Origin: SZUA-100 sp965248135
GTDB lineage: Bacteria; Pseudomonadota; Alphaproteobacteria; Rhizobiales; Rhizobiaceae
Length of the DNA stretch: 64,000 bases
Direction: 5' to 3'
Assembly: GCA_965248135.1 (NCBI GenBank)
Contig: CBDFIN010000012.1
Location: 1,860,001 to 1,924,000, forward strand
The first letter of the stretch is position 1, and each line of letters opens with the position of its first letter. A program made the position numbers and the translations under genes. Of this stretch, positions 1 to 7,659 are shown in pieces. Under the pieces are notes generated by a model that saw only the letters and a program-made list of their open reading frames with translations, had not been told where the DNA came from and did not search any database.

Positions 1-564
1 GTCGCCGTTCCACCAGTAAGAGGGACACGAGGTCGAGCAGGAAGCACAAAGGATGCATTCATAGAGCCCATCAAGTTTCTCCCTATCGTCATGGCTTTGC
101 AGCCACTCTTTTTCCGGTTCCGCCGTGGTGGTCTTTAACCACGGTTCGATAGAACGGTGCTGGGCATAGAAGTTGGTCAGATCGGGCACCAGATCCTTGA
201 CCACCGGCAGATGCGGCAGGGGATAGATGGCAATGGTTCCTTCGACCTCATCCATGCCCTTGGTGCAGGCAAGCGTGTTGGTGCCATCAATGTTCATGGC
301 GCACGAGCCGCATATGCCTTCCCGGCACGAGCGGCGGAAGGTCAGCGTCGGGTCGATAGTGTCCTTGATCCATATCAGCGCATCGAGCACCATCGGACCG
401 CATTCGTCGGTATTGACATAATAAGTATCGGTGCGCGGATTGTCGCCATCGTCGGGCGACCAGCGATAGATCTTGTAGTCACGCGCGGGTGCCGCGCCCT
501 CGACCTTGGTCCAGGTTTTGCCGTCGGTAACACGGGAATTTTTGGGAAGGTTAAGTTCAACCAT
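1..564 (-). CDS. sdhB: Succinate dehydrogenase iron-sulfur subunit (partial)
   Basis: Electron-transfer subunit of respiratory complex II; it passes electrons from the SdhA flavin to quinone through three Fe-S clusters. The visible 188 residues start at an ATG at 564 and run off the window edge. The [2Fe-2S] cysteines C80, C85, C88 and C100 are present (motif CREGICGSC), and the first cysteines of the ferredoxin-like half follow (C170, C173, C176, C180). The gene is last in sdhC-sdhD-sdhA-X-Y-sdhB. Its start lies 11 nt after the stop of the inserted dUTPase-like gene, so its translation now depends on a transcript carrying two foreign-looking genes. Family assignment is secure; the C-terminus is not visible. 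Confidence 0.96.
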   Translation of the reverse strand, partial: MVELNLPKNSRVTDGKTWTKVEGAAPARDYKIYRWSPDDGDNPRTDTYYVNTDECGPMVLDALIWIKDTIDPTLTFRRSCREGICGSCAMNIDGTNTLACTKGMDEVEGTIAIYPLPHLPVVKDLVPDLTNFYAQHRSIEPWLKTTTAEPEKEWLQSHDDREKLDGLYECILCASCSTSCPSYWWNGD

Positions 565-575
565 GATTTTACTGC

Positions 576-1157
576 CTAACGTCCATCACCATAGTCGACG
601 CCATCATCCTGTGCTCTTACTAGTCGTGGATATCGATCCATTAGAAATCTTAGTTCCTTTTTCGAGAGATTTGTATCAATATTATTGAGGCCTCGCAGAT
701 CGATGAAATACACATGGGCAATGTTTTGATGTGGCTGCAATGTACTCTTACAATCGCGTAAGTTTTTTAAACCAAATCGAATTTGCTGCCTTTCTCCCCC
801 TAACACTCCATAACCCGGGTCAATTTTGCCTGCAGTTAAGCCGAATCCAAGTTCAATCAGAGAGGAACTCGGAATGAAATGACCAGTTATACCATTGTCA
901 AGTTTAATAAATTCACCGATTTCTATAATTGCGTATTCATTGGGTTCAAACTCATAGGAATCATTGTTTCGAAAATCGCTTCGAAGATCGTGCTTTTGGA
1001 TGCCATCTGGAGAGACTTCGGTAGCCCATAGTACGGATCCAGCACTGAGAGGGTAGTGTGCCAGCTTCAATTTTGACTCATCAAATGGATCGACAACAAT
1101 TTCTCGCTTCTCACAGCAAATTCTGATTTGAGTATTGTTTAATATATTACCAAACAT
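576..1157 (-). CDS. dUTPase/dCTP deaminase-fold protein inserted in the sdh operon
   Basis: A 193-aa protein whose middle carries a trimeric dUTPase/dCTP-deaminase signature: a serine triplet followed by LIELGF (about residues 97-105), then GKIDPGYG (about 110-117). In dCTP deaminases the strand after this holds a catalytic Glu; my alignment puts Gly there (IRFGLKN), while the Asp of the IDPGY motif, catalytic in dUTPases, is kept. It could therefore be a dUTPase-like hydrolase, a deaminase relative or a nucleotide-binding protein. The ATG is 2 nt after the stop of the upstream membrane gene, with GGAGA about 8 nt before it. Base composition is clearly AT-richer than sdhA and sdhB. Related dCTP deaminases act in phage defence; that role here is inference. 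Confidence 0.62.
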   Translation of the reverse strand: MFGNILNNTQIRICCEKREIVVDPFDESKLKLAHYPLSAGSVLWATEVSPDGIQKHDLRSDFRNNDSYEFEPNEYAIIEIGEFIKLDNGITGHFIPSSSLIELGFGLTAGKIDPGYGVLGGERQQIRFGLKNLRDCKSTLQPHQNIAHVYFIDLRGLNNIDTNLSKKELRFLMDRYPRLVRAQDDGVDYGDGR

Positions 1158-1159
1158 TT

Positions 1160-1639
1160 CTAATTCTCCGTGATATTTTTGGCGGAATTAATAACAAAGT
1201 TTAAATCAGATTTAAGAAATTTGTTCTCATCACCGGCACGCGGAACAGTCATAAAATTGTTGTAAAAAATGAATATCAATTTCGCTAGATGATCGTTTAG
1301 CATAGCCAAATGGTGTGAATTTCCAATATATACTGGTGTTGCGCCATTTCTTAGTCTAACAATTTCACAATCTATTGCCGCATTTCTATTATCAAGTGAA
1401 ATACAACGTTTTATTTCTTCCGCAATACTATAAATCTCCAATTTTATCGCTTTCTCCACGTTGACCCTTATAGAACGATTTTGAAAGTATATTGTTGCTT
1501 TTGCAGCCGCTATTGCGGCAATTGCCGCGAGCAACGCCGAAGGTAGTGTGGTCAAAATATCATAACCAAAACATTGTCCACTCGATTTTTCAAGCGCATC
1601 TGCGATTCTATCGATACTTGATGTCACAACTGTCACCAT
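1160..1639 (-). CDS. Hypothetical single-pass membrane protein inserted in the sdh operon
   Basis: About 159 aa; family not recognised. Residues about 28-48 form an Ala/Ile-rich transmembrane segment, followed by a mostly helical, charged soluble part with no clear motif. The ATG at 1639 overlaps the sdhA stop (TGATG arrangement), so translation is probably coupled to sdhA; a TTG one codon upstream is also in frame. The dUTPase-like gene follows after 2 nt, so the two look like a unit. The region is AT-rich compared with sdhA. A membrane anchor or sensor partner for the downstream protein is possible but unproven. Confidence 0.6.
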   Translation of the reverse strand: MVTVVTSSIDRIADALEKSSGQCFGYDILTTLPSALLAAIAAIAAAKATIYFQNRSIRVNVEKAIKLEIYSIAEEIKRCISLDNRNAAIDCEIVRLRNGATPVYIGNSHHLAMLNDHLAKLIFIFYNNFMTVPRAGDENKFLKSDLNFVINSAKNITEN

Positions 1640-3429
1640 CAATATACCCGTGCCTTCGGTTTGATATAGTCCATCTCGTCGGAAAGGGTAAAATTGTGCA
1701 CCGGCCGGTCTTTGAGCCTCACCTTGCGTTTATCATTATCGACATAGGCGAGCGTGTGTTTCATCCAGTTTTCATCATCACGGTCAGGATAGTCTTCACG
1801 CGCATGGCCACCACGGCTTTCGGTGCGGGCCCGGGCACCATCCATGGTCACTGTCGCCTGGATGATGAGATTATCATATTCAAGCGTTTCAATCATATCG
1901 GTATTCCAAATCAGCCCCCGGTCGGTGGTTTTAACATCGTCGGATGCAGCCCAGATCTGGCGAATTTTTTCATGGCCCTCATCGAGAATATCGCCATCGC
2001 GGAAGACCGCACAGTTTTCCTGCATGGTGCGCTGCATACGGTCGCGCAATTCCGCCGTCGGTGTATCACCGTCGGCATTGCGGAAACGGTCGAGGCGCGA
2101 GACGGCCAGATCGCCGGCACCAAAAGGCAATGGCGCATGGGAAGCGCCAGGTGATAATGTCTCCTTGCAGCGCAATCCCGCCGCACGGCCGAACACAACA
2201 AGGTCGATCAGCGAATTTGAGCCGAGCCGGTTGGCACCATGAACCGAAACGCAGGCCGCTTCACCCACCGCCATCAATCCTGGCACCACGTGGTCGGGGT
2301 TCTTGCCCTTTCTGGTCACCACCTCACCGTGATAATTGGTCGGAATACCGCCCATATTATAGTGCACGGTCGGAATAACCGGGATCGGCTCGCGGGTCAC
2401 ATCAACGCCGGCGAAGATCCTGGCCGATTCCGAAATGCCCGGCAGTCGTTCTGCCAACAAGTCAGGGTCGAGATGATCGAGATGGAGATGAATATGATCT
2501 TTTTCTTTGCCGACACCGCGCCCTTCGCGGATTTCCATGGTCATTGATCGTGACACCACATCGCGGCTGGCGAGATCCTTGGCCGATGGCGCATAGCGCT
2601 CCATAAAGCGTTCGCCTTCCGAATTGGCCAGATAACCGCCCTCACCGCGCGATCCTTCAGTTATCAGACAGCCGGCGCCATAGATACCGGTCGGGTGGAA
2701 CTGCACGAATTCCATGTCCTGCAGCGGCAGGCCGGCGCGCAACACCATGGCATTGCCGTCGCCAGTACAGGTGTGAGCCGAGGTACAGGAGAAATAGGCC
2801 CGGCCATAACCGCCGGTTGCCAAAATTGTCTGGTGGGCGCGAAACCGGTGCAACGAGCCATCTTCCAGACAGAGCGCCACCAGCCCATGGCATTGACCAT
2901 CTTCCATGATCAGATCGATGGCGAAATACTCGACATAAAATTCCGCATCATGGCGCAGCGACTGGCCGTAAAGAGTGTGCAACATTGCATGGCCGGTGCG
3001 GTCTGCGGCGGCACAGGTGCGTTGCGCCGGCGGCCCTTCGCCGAATTCGGTGGTCATGCCACCGAACGGGCGCTGGTATATCCTGCCCTCTTCGGTGCGC
3101 GAAAACGGTACTCCGAAATGATCGAGTTCATAGACCGCCTTTGGTGCTTCACGGCACAGATATTCAATGGCATCCTGATCGCCCAGCCAGTCCGACCCCT
3201 TGACCGTGTCATACATGTGCCACTGCCAGCTGTCAGGACCCATATTACCAAGCGAAGCGGCAACGCCCCCTTGTGCTGCCACGGTGTGCGATCTGGTCGG
3301 AAATACTTTGGTAATGCAAGCCGTCTTCAAGCCGGCCTGGGCGGTGCCCAAAGTAGCCCTTAGACCCGCCCCACCGGCGCCGACAACGACCACATCGACG
3401 GTGTGATCAATGAACTCATATGCGGCCAT
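1639..3429 (-). CDS. sdhA: Succinate dehydrogenase flavoprotein subunit
   Basis: Catalytic subunit of complex II, oxidising succinate to fumarate in the TCA cycle on the cytoplasmic face of the membrane. The 596-aa protein has the normal length. It shows the N-terminal FAD dinucleotide motif VVGAGGAGLRA, the HTVAAQGG segment around the flavin-linking histidine, and the active-site region with HPTG and RGEGG. The ATG at 3429 follows GGAGG by 7 nt; an in-frame TTG one codon earlier is less likely. It starts 3 nt after the sdhD stop, and its own stop overlaps the start of the inserted membrane gene. Confidence 0.98.
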   Translation of the reverse strand: MAAYEFIDHTVDVVVVGAGGAGLRATLGTAQAGLKTACITKVFPTRSHTVAAQGGVAASLGNMGPDSWQWHMYDTVKGSDWLGDQDAIEYLCREAPKAVYELDHFGVPFSRTEEGRIYQRPFGGMTTEFGEGPPAQRTCAAADRTGHAMLHTLYGQSLRHDAEFYVEYFAIDLIMEDGQCHGLVALCLEDGSLHRFRAHQTILATGGYGRAYFSCTSAHTCTGDGNAMVLRAGLPLQDMEFVQFHPTGIYGAGCLITEGSRGEGGYLANSEGERFMERYAPSAKDLASRDVVSRSMTMEIREGRGVGKEKDHIHLHLDHLDPDLLAERLPGISESARIFAGVDVTREPIPVIPTVHYNMGGIPTNYHGEVVTRKGKNPDHVVPGLMAVGEAACVSVHGANRLGSNSLIDLVVFGRAAGLRCKETLSPGASHAPLPFGAGDLAVSRLDRFRNADGDTPTAELRDRMQRTMQENCAVFRDGDILDEGHEKIRQIWAASDDVKTTDRGLIWNTDMIETLEYDNLIIQATVTMDGARARTESRGGHAREDYPDRDDENWMKHTLAYVDNDKRKVRLKDRPVHNFTLSDEMDYIKPKARVY

Positions 3430-3432
3430 CAA

Positions 3433-3816
3433 TCAGCCTCCAAATCCGAGCTTGAGAATGGCGAACACGCTGGCCATACCGATGAAAAAGGTGAAAAATG
3501 TATTGAGTATCAACAATATGATCTTGTTCAGTTCGCCGTGCACATAGTCTTCAATAATTACCTGCATACCAAGCTTCATGTGGAAGAGGCTTGAAATAAC
3601 CACCAGCAGCATGATGATCGATATAATGGGAAATGAAAGCGTGGCTGCGACATTGGCATGGGGCGAACCGTTGAGCGAAATAAAGATCCACAAAAAAGCC
3701 AGTATCAACGGAATATTGGCAATCGCCGTCAGCCGTTGCCGCCAAAAATGACTGGTGCCGTCTTTTGCTGATCCTGATCCGCGAACACGGGACAGCGGAG
3801 TGCGCATGTTTTTCAT
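3433..3816 (-). CDS. sdhD: Succinate dehydrogenase membrane anchor subunit
   Basis: Hydrophobic anchor of complex II that helps bind haem b and quinone. The roughly 127-aa protein has three transmembrane segments and the segment HMKLGMQVIIEDYVHG typical of alphaproteobacterial SdhD. AAGGA lies 8 nt before the ATG at 3816, which I prefer; ATGs at 3822 and 3825 are alternatives. It sits between sdhC (stop at 3828) and sdhA. Confidence 0.93.
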   Translation of the reverse strand: MKNMRTPLSRVRGSGSAKDGTSHFWRQRLTAIANIPLILAFLWIFISLNGSPHANVAATLSFPIISIIMLLVVISSLFHMKLGMQVIIEDYVHGELNKIILLILNTFFTFFIGMASVFAILKLGFGG

Positions 3817-3827
3817 TGCCATCATCC

Positions 3828-4223
3828 TTAATTCACCGCGTAGCCAATGGCCCAGAACACAAAGGTCAATAAAACCGAGGCAATAATCGTTGCGTAAGCT
3901 ATTTTATCGGCGGTTTCTTTCTCCAGCCCCCGGCCGGTATCCCAGACCAGATGCCGCAGGCCGCCAAGCATGTGGTGGATAAGCGCCCACGTATAGCCGA
4001 ACAGGATTAGCCGACCGAGAAAGGAGCCGAAAAAGCTGTTGGTCCACTCAAAATATGCCGGGCCGCTGGCTGCCGCCACCAGCCACCATGCCAGCAGTAT
4101 CGTGCCAAAATAAAGCGCCGCACCGGTGAAGCGGTGGAGGATTGACATCACCATCGTTGGTATTGGCTTGTAAACGGAAAGATGCGGTGACAGCGGCCGC
4201 GCTTTGGGTGTTGTATTTGCCAT
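3828..4223 (-). CDS. sdhC: Succinate dehydrogenase cytochrome b556 subunit
   Basis: First gene of the operon; a 131-aa membrane subunit with the N-terminal RPLSPHLSVYKP motif, the SILHRFTG quinone-site segment and a GGLRHLVWD segment holding the haem-ligand histidine region. Three transmembrane helices are visible. The ATG at 4223 has GAGG 6 nt upstream; an in-frame ATG at 4235 lacks this spacing. Its promoter must lie between 4224 and about 4600. Confidence 0.95.
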   Translation of the reverse strand: MANTTPKARPLSPHLSVYKPIPTMVMSILHRFTGAALYFGTILLAWWLVAAASGPAYFEWTNSFFGSFLGRLILFGYTWALIHHMLGGLRHLVWDTGRGLEKETADKIAYATIIASVLLTFVFWAIGYAVN

Positions 4224-4605
4224 TGATAGCCTCAAAGCATAAAAGGGGTCGAATTGTTCTAGTCAGAAATTCCGGCATCGTCAAAGTGTCGCGGCGTATT
4301 TTTGGCAATTCATTGGTCAAAATGATGAGAGAGTTGGAAAATCCATAGAAATCAATCGATTGAATTTCGTCCCCGGCTATGGCCTTGATCAATGCCGGTT
4401 CCCATCAATAATTATACTCTTGAGAATTGATGTCTGAAAATGCCCTGAAAACCCTCCTGTGGCGCGTTCTGGAGTTAAACAAACAGTGCTTGTACCGCCA
4501 AGTTTGCAAGACGGCCTAACTCTTTATTAACCGACAATTTGATTTAAATATTAAGGCTTCCGGCAGACGATAGCAGACCTGATCGGTAATGCGTCCGGAG
4601 CAGTT
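4224..4605. promoter_or_regulatory. Divergent intergenic region between sdhC and the M15-like lipoprotein gene
   Basis: About 380 nt without a credible gene. It should hold the sdh promoter (reading left) and the promoter of the lipoprotein gene (reading right). The part from about 4320 to 4560 is AT-rich. I saw no clear operator, riboswitch or terminator. Confidence 0.4.
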
Positions 4606-5049
4606 ATGCCCCCCCGCCATCTACAAGCAAGACTTTCATTCATTCGACCGCGCATGCTGGTCCGGTGGGCCATGGTCGTGTTGTTGAGCGCCAGTTTGGC
4701 AGCCTGTTCTTCGCTGCCGGGTTTCGGCCTGTTCGCCGGCAAGGGCCGGGTCAGTTATGATGCACCCTCGTGGTGTCTGCCCTTGCGGCTTAAACGGGCC
4801 CTTCGCAAGGTGGCGCGCAAATATGGCAATGTGCGGGTTCATTCGACCTATCGCACCTGGTGGAAGAACCGCAACGTCGGCGGTGCCAGAAAATCGATGC
4901 ACCGGCGCTGCAAGGCGGTAGATTTTAGCGTCGATGGCGACATGCGTGCGGCTTACCGCTATGTGAAGTCCCTACGTGGAGTTGGCGGCCACAAGCTTTA
5001 TCGTTCCGGTCACATTCACATTGATGCCGGCGCCAAACGGACCTGGTAG
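4606..5049 (+). CDS. Peptidase M15-like (DUF882/YcbK-type) lipoprotein
   Basis: A 147-aa predicted lipoprotein with a hydrophobic segment ending in the lipobox LAAC (Cys34). The mature part shows the M15 D-Ala-D-Ala carboxypeptidase-like pattern HSTYRT, SMHRRCKAVDF (H99, D106) and GHIHID (H136, H138), giving likely zinc ligands H99, D106 and H138. It probably acts on peptidoglycan from the membrane. GGAG lies 5 nt before the ATG at 4606; a later ATG at 4654 would give a more compact signal peptide. Whether it is a hydrolase or a structural relative cannot be told from sequence alone. Confidence 0.8.
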   Translation: MPPRHLQARLSFIRPRMLVRWAMVVLLSASLAACSSLPGFGLFAGKGRVSYDAPSWCLPLRLKRALRKVARKYGNVRVHSTYRTWWKNRNVGGARKSMHRRCKAVDFSVDGDMRAAYRYVKSLRGVGGHKLYRSGHIHIDAGAKRTW

Positions 5050-5055
5050 CGTGGC

Positions 5056-6255
5056 TCAATTGGGCGCAGAACCTTCAAGCCATTCGACCCGGGCGACACC
5101 AGCGAGCCTTGCCTGCCGCACCAGTTCCGATTGAAGCCGGGTGTGGCGCGCAGCCGAAAGCCGGTGGCCCTTCTCCAGCCACAGCTTCTTAACTTCAAGA
5201 GCATCTTTTTGCCGGTTGGCGCGCATGTCGATGCGACCCACCAGCTGATCGCGTTCAAGCAGTGGAAAAATATAATAGCCGTATTTGCGCTTTTCCTCCG
5301 GCACATAGATCTCAATGCGATAATCAAAATCAAACAGCCATTGCAACCGGGTGCGGTCGCGGATGACGGGGTCAAACGGCGAAAGCGCCCGCAGGCGCTG
5401 CGGCAATTTCGCCAGCGATGCCAGCTGGTCTTCGATATCGGGACAGGCTAATACTTCGCGTGGGCGCGAACCGTCAGCAGTTTCCACGATTATTGGAACA
5501 GCCACTTTGCTGCCGTTTTCAACGAGCCAGTTCTTGACCTCGTTTATGGTTAGATGATCCCAGAACCGGGCAATATCTGCCGGGCTGCCGAAACCCAGCC
5601 GGCGCAATGCAGAGCGGCATGCCCAATCAACAAAATCCCCGTGGCTGCATCGCAGTTGAAGAACCTTTTGTGGCATGGCGCGGTCGGCAAGATCATATAT
5701 TTTTTGAAATCCGTCTCGACCGGCAATCGCCAGCCTGCCGGTGCGCCACAAAAACTCAAGTGCCGCCTTGCCATCGTGCCATTGCCACATTTGCTGTGGT
5801 TTCTTGCTTTCTCCCCGGTTTAGATCGCGCGAGCGTATGGGTCCGGTTTTTTCGATCAAATTTGCCAGATCATCGCAATGGGTGAGAAAACCATCGCCCT
5901 GCCAATTGATAAATTTTTCGCGCAAGCGTTCTTCCTGCCGTTCAAAGCGATGGCGCCAATAGGGATAGAACTTGCAAGGGACAATCGAGGCGTCATGGGT
6001 CCAGCCCTCAAACAGCAACCGTTCTTTCTCTATCATCTGCTTTAGGTGGCCCGGGCGATAGGTCTGGTTACGGGCATAAAGGATCATGTGGTGGGCCCGC
6101 TCGACCCACTGGATGGAATCGACCTGTACAAAGCCAAGCCGGCATATCAGATGATATAATTGCTCTGGCTGCTGTTTGATATGCACCGGCAGGGTCAGGC
6201 CTTGCAGGTGCAACACCAGATGGCGGGCCTGCTGATTGCTGATTATTAGCGTCAA
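5056..6255 (-). CDS. Winged-helix DNA glycosylase, YcaQ/AlkZ family
   Basis: A 399-aa member of the HTH_42 family (E. coli YcaQ, Streptomyces AlkZ), known for excising interstrand crosslinks and bulky alkylated bases. The QVD triplet at residues 44-46, within QVDSIQWVERAHHMILYAR, matches the family's catalytic Q-x-Q/D motif. The protein has the expected full length and a conserved middle segment, LSPFDPVIRDR. The start is TTG at 6255. It converges with the lipoprotein gene 6 nt away and lies just downstream of the GST gene, which may share its transcript. Confidence 0.85.
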   Translation of the reverse strand: MTLIISNQQARHLVLHLQGLTLPVHIKQQPEQLYHLICRLGFVQVDSIQWVERAHHMILYARNQTYRPGHLKQMIEKERLLFEGWTHDASIVPCKFYPYWRHRFERQEERLREKFINWQGDGFLTHCDDLANLIEKTGPIRSRDLNRGESKKPQQMWQWHDGKAALEFLWRTGRLAIAGRDGFQKIYDLADRAMPQKVLQLRCSHGDFVDWACRSALRRLGFGSPADIARFWDHLTINEVKNWLVENGSKVAVPIIVETADGSRPREVLACPDIEDQLASLAKLPQRLRALSPFDPVIRDRTRLQWLFDFDYRIEIYVPEEKRKYGYYIFPLLERDQLVGRIDMRANRQKDALEVKKLWLEKGHRLSAARHTRLQSELVRQARLAGVARVEWLEGSAPN

Positions 6256-6285
6256 TTTAGACCCGCCATTGCTATTTTGCGAATA

Positions 6286-6918
6286 TCACAAATTGCCGCC
6301 ACCAGAAATTGCCGCCTCCATTTCGCGCGCGCGTGCCAGGGCCGGTCGCGCCAGCACCCGGTCGAAATAGGCATTAACCCGTTTTGAATTGATTTCAAAT
6401 CTGGCGTTTCGAGCCCAGTTACCGGTGTGGCCCAAAAGCACATCGGCGGCGGTGAAGCGGTCTCCTATGGCAAATTCACTGTCACCAAGGCGAATACCCA
6501 TGGCGCTTATTGCCCGCTCGAAATCAAAGGCACAAAAGGCGCTCACATCGAGCCGCAATTCCTCTGGCAGAATGAATTTGTGCCGCGCCTTCAACCAAAG
6601 TGGCGCTTCCAGATCGAGCTGGGAAAAATGCAGCCAGGAATCGATTGCTGCCCTTTCCGCGGAACCAGGAGCCGCCGACATGTTCTTTTCCGGGTGCCGG
6701 TCGGCAAGATAAATACAGATTGCGGCCGTGTCGATGACCACCACCTCTTCCCCGCCGTGGCTGTCAACCAGGACCGGCACTTTGCCCGTGGGGTTGAGCC
6801 TCTTGATTTCAGCCGATTGAGGCGAGGCCTTGTCAAAGTCGTAAGGTTGGCCCAGTTCTTCCATCATCCAGCTGACACGGGTGGTCCGGGTGCGCGGTGA
6901 TCCAATAATTCTATACAT
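6286..6918 (-). CDS. Glutathione S-transferase family protein
   Basis: A 210-aa cytosolic GST. The N-terminal thioredoxin-like half (1 to about 80) has the conserved cis-proline region GKVPVLVD and the glutathione-binding DTAAICIYLAD. The all-helical C-terminal half includes FTAADVLLGH. It probably conjugates or reduces electrophiles; the substrate is unknown. AAGGAAAG precedes the ATG at 6918. The next gene on the strand is the YcaQ-type glycosylase, so both may serve alkylation or electrophile defence, which is inference from position. Confidence 0.9.
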   Translation of the reverse strand: MYRIIGSPRTRTTRVSWMMEELGQPYDFDKASPQSAEIKRLNPTGKVPVLVDSHGGEEVVVIDTAAICIYLADRHPEKNMSAAPGSAERAAIDSWLHFSQLDLEAPLWLKARHKFILPEELRLDVSAFCAFDFERAISAMGIRLGDSEFAIGDRFTAADVLLGHTGNWARNARFEINSKRVNAYFDRVLARPALARAREMEAAISGGGNL

Positions 6919-6970
6919 TACAATATCTTTCCTTCTGTCTTGCGTAATATGAAGCTCGGTTCAAAAGATC

Positions 6971-7549
6971 TCACCGGTCCATTGCATGATATTCATCATT
7001 TGGCTGCATATCGGAAGCTGCCGCCACCCGGTTGGTCATATTAAAAAAGCCGGCCACACAGGCGATATCCCAGATATCGCGATCGCTGAAACCGGCATCG
7101 CGTAGTTCCTGCCGGTCCTGTTCAACCATCTCAGCCGGTGTACTGGTGAGCTTGACGGCAAAATCAAGCATGGCGCGTTGCTTGTCGGTAATATCGGCGA
7201 TGCGGTAGTTCATCACCAGTTGCTCGCCCAGTTTCGGCTCGCCGGAAAGGCCGCGCACCATGGCGCCATGGGCAGTCAAACAATAAAAACAATGATTGAC
7301 GCTTGAAACCGCCACGGCGATCATTTCGCGCTCAAGTTTGCTCAGACCGGAATCGCCAAGAAGCAGATCATTGTACATATCGGTAAAGGCCCGAAGCTTG
7401 ACCGGGTCGAATGAATAGGCGGCAAGCACATTGGGCACCAGGCCCAGTTTTTCCTTGCAGATATCAAAATAGGCCTCTGTCTTGGCGTCAAGTTCGCCGT
7501 TCCGCGGTATAGCCAATGCGATAATTTCTTGCGCTTTGTCTTTTGTCAT
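6971..7549 (-). CDS. CMD-domain peroxidase-related protein
   Basis: A 192-aa carboxymuconolactone-decarboxylase/AhpD-like protein. The AhpD redox pattern is intact: Glu75, then the CxxC pair C87 and C90, then His94. Family members reduce peroxides or act as disulfide relays. The ATG at 7549 has AGGA 9 nt upstream; the open frame extends 28 codons further without a better start. It is divergent from the NAD-GDH gene, with about 110 nt between the starts. Confidence 0.85.
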   Translation of the reverse strand: MTKDKAQEIIALAIPRNGELDAKTEAYFDICKEKLGLVPNVLAAYSFDPVKLRAFTDMYNDLLLGDSGLSKLEREMIAVAVSSVNHCFYCLTAHGAMVRGLSGEPKLGEQLVMNYRIADITDKQRAMLDFAVKLTSTPAEMVEQDRQELRDAGFSDRDIWDIACVAGFFNMTNRVAAASDMQPNDEYHAMDR

Positions 7550-7659
7550 GCTCCAATTTCCTGTCCGGTTTTGCCTGTTCGCTCCCTGGACGGGGAATTT
7601 CAGGCAATGAGTGTAAAAAAACATTTCCTGCAATAAGCGTAGTCAGGTAGCAAAAGCCA

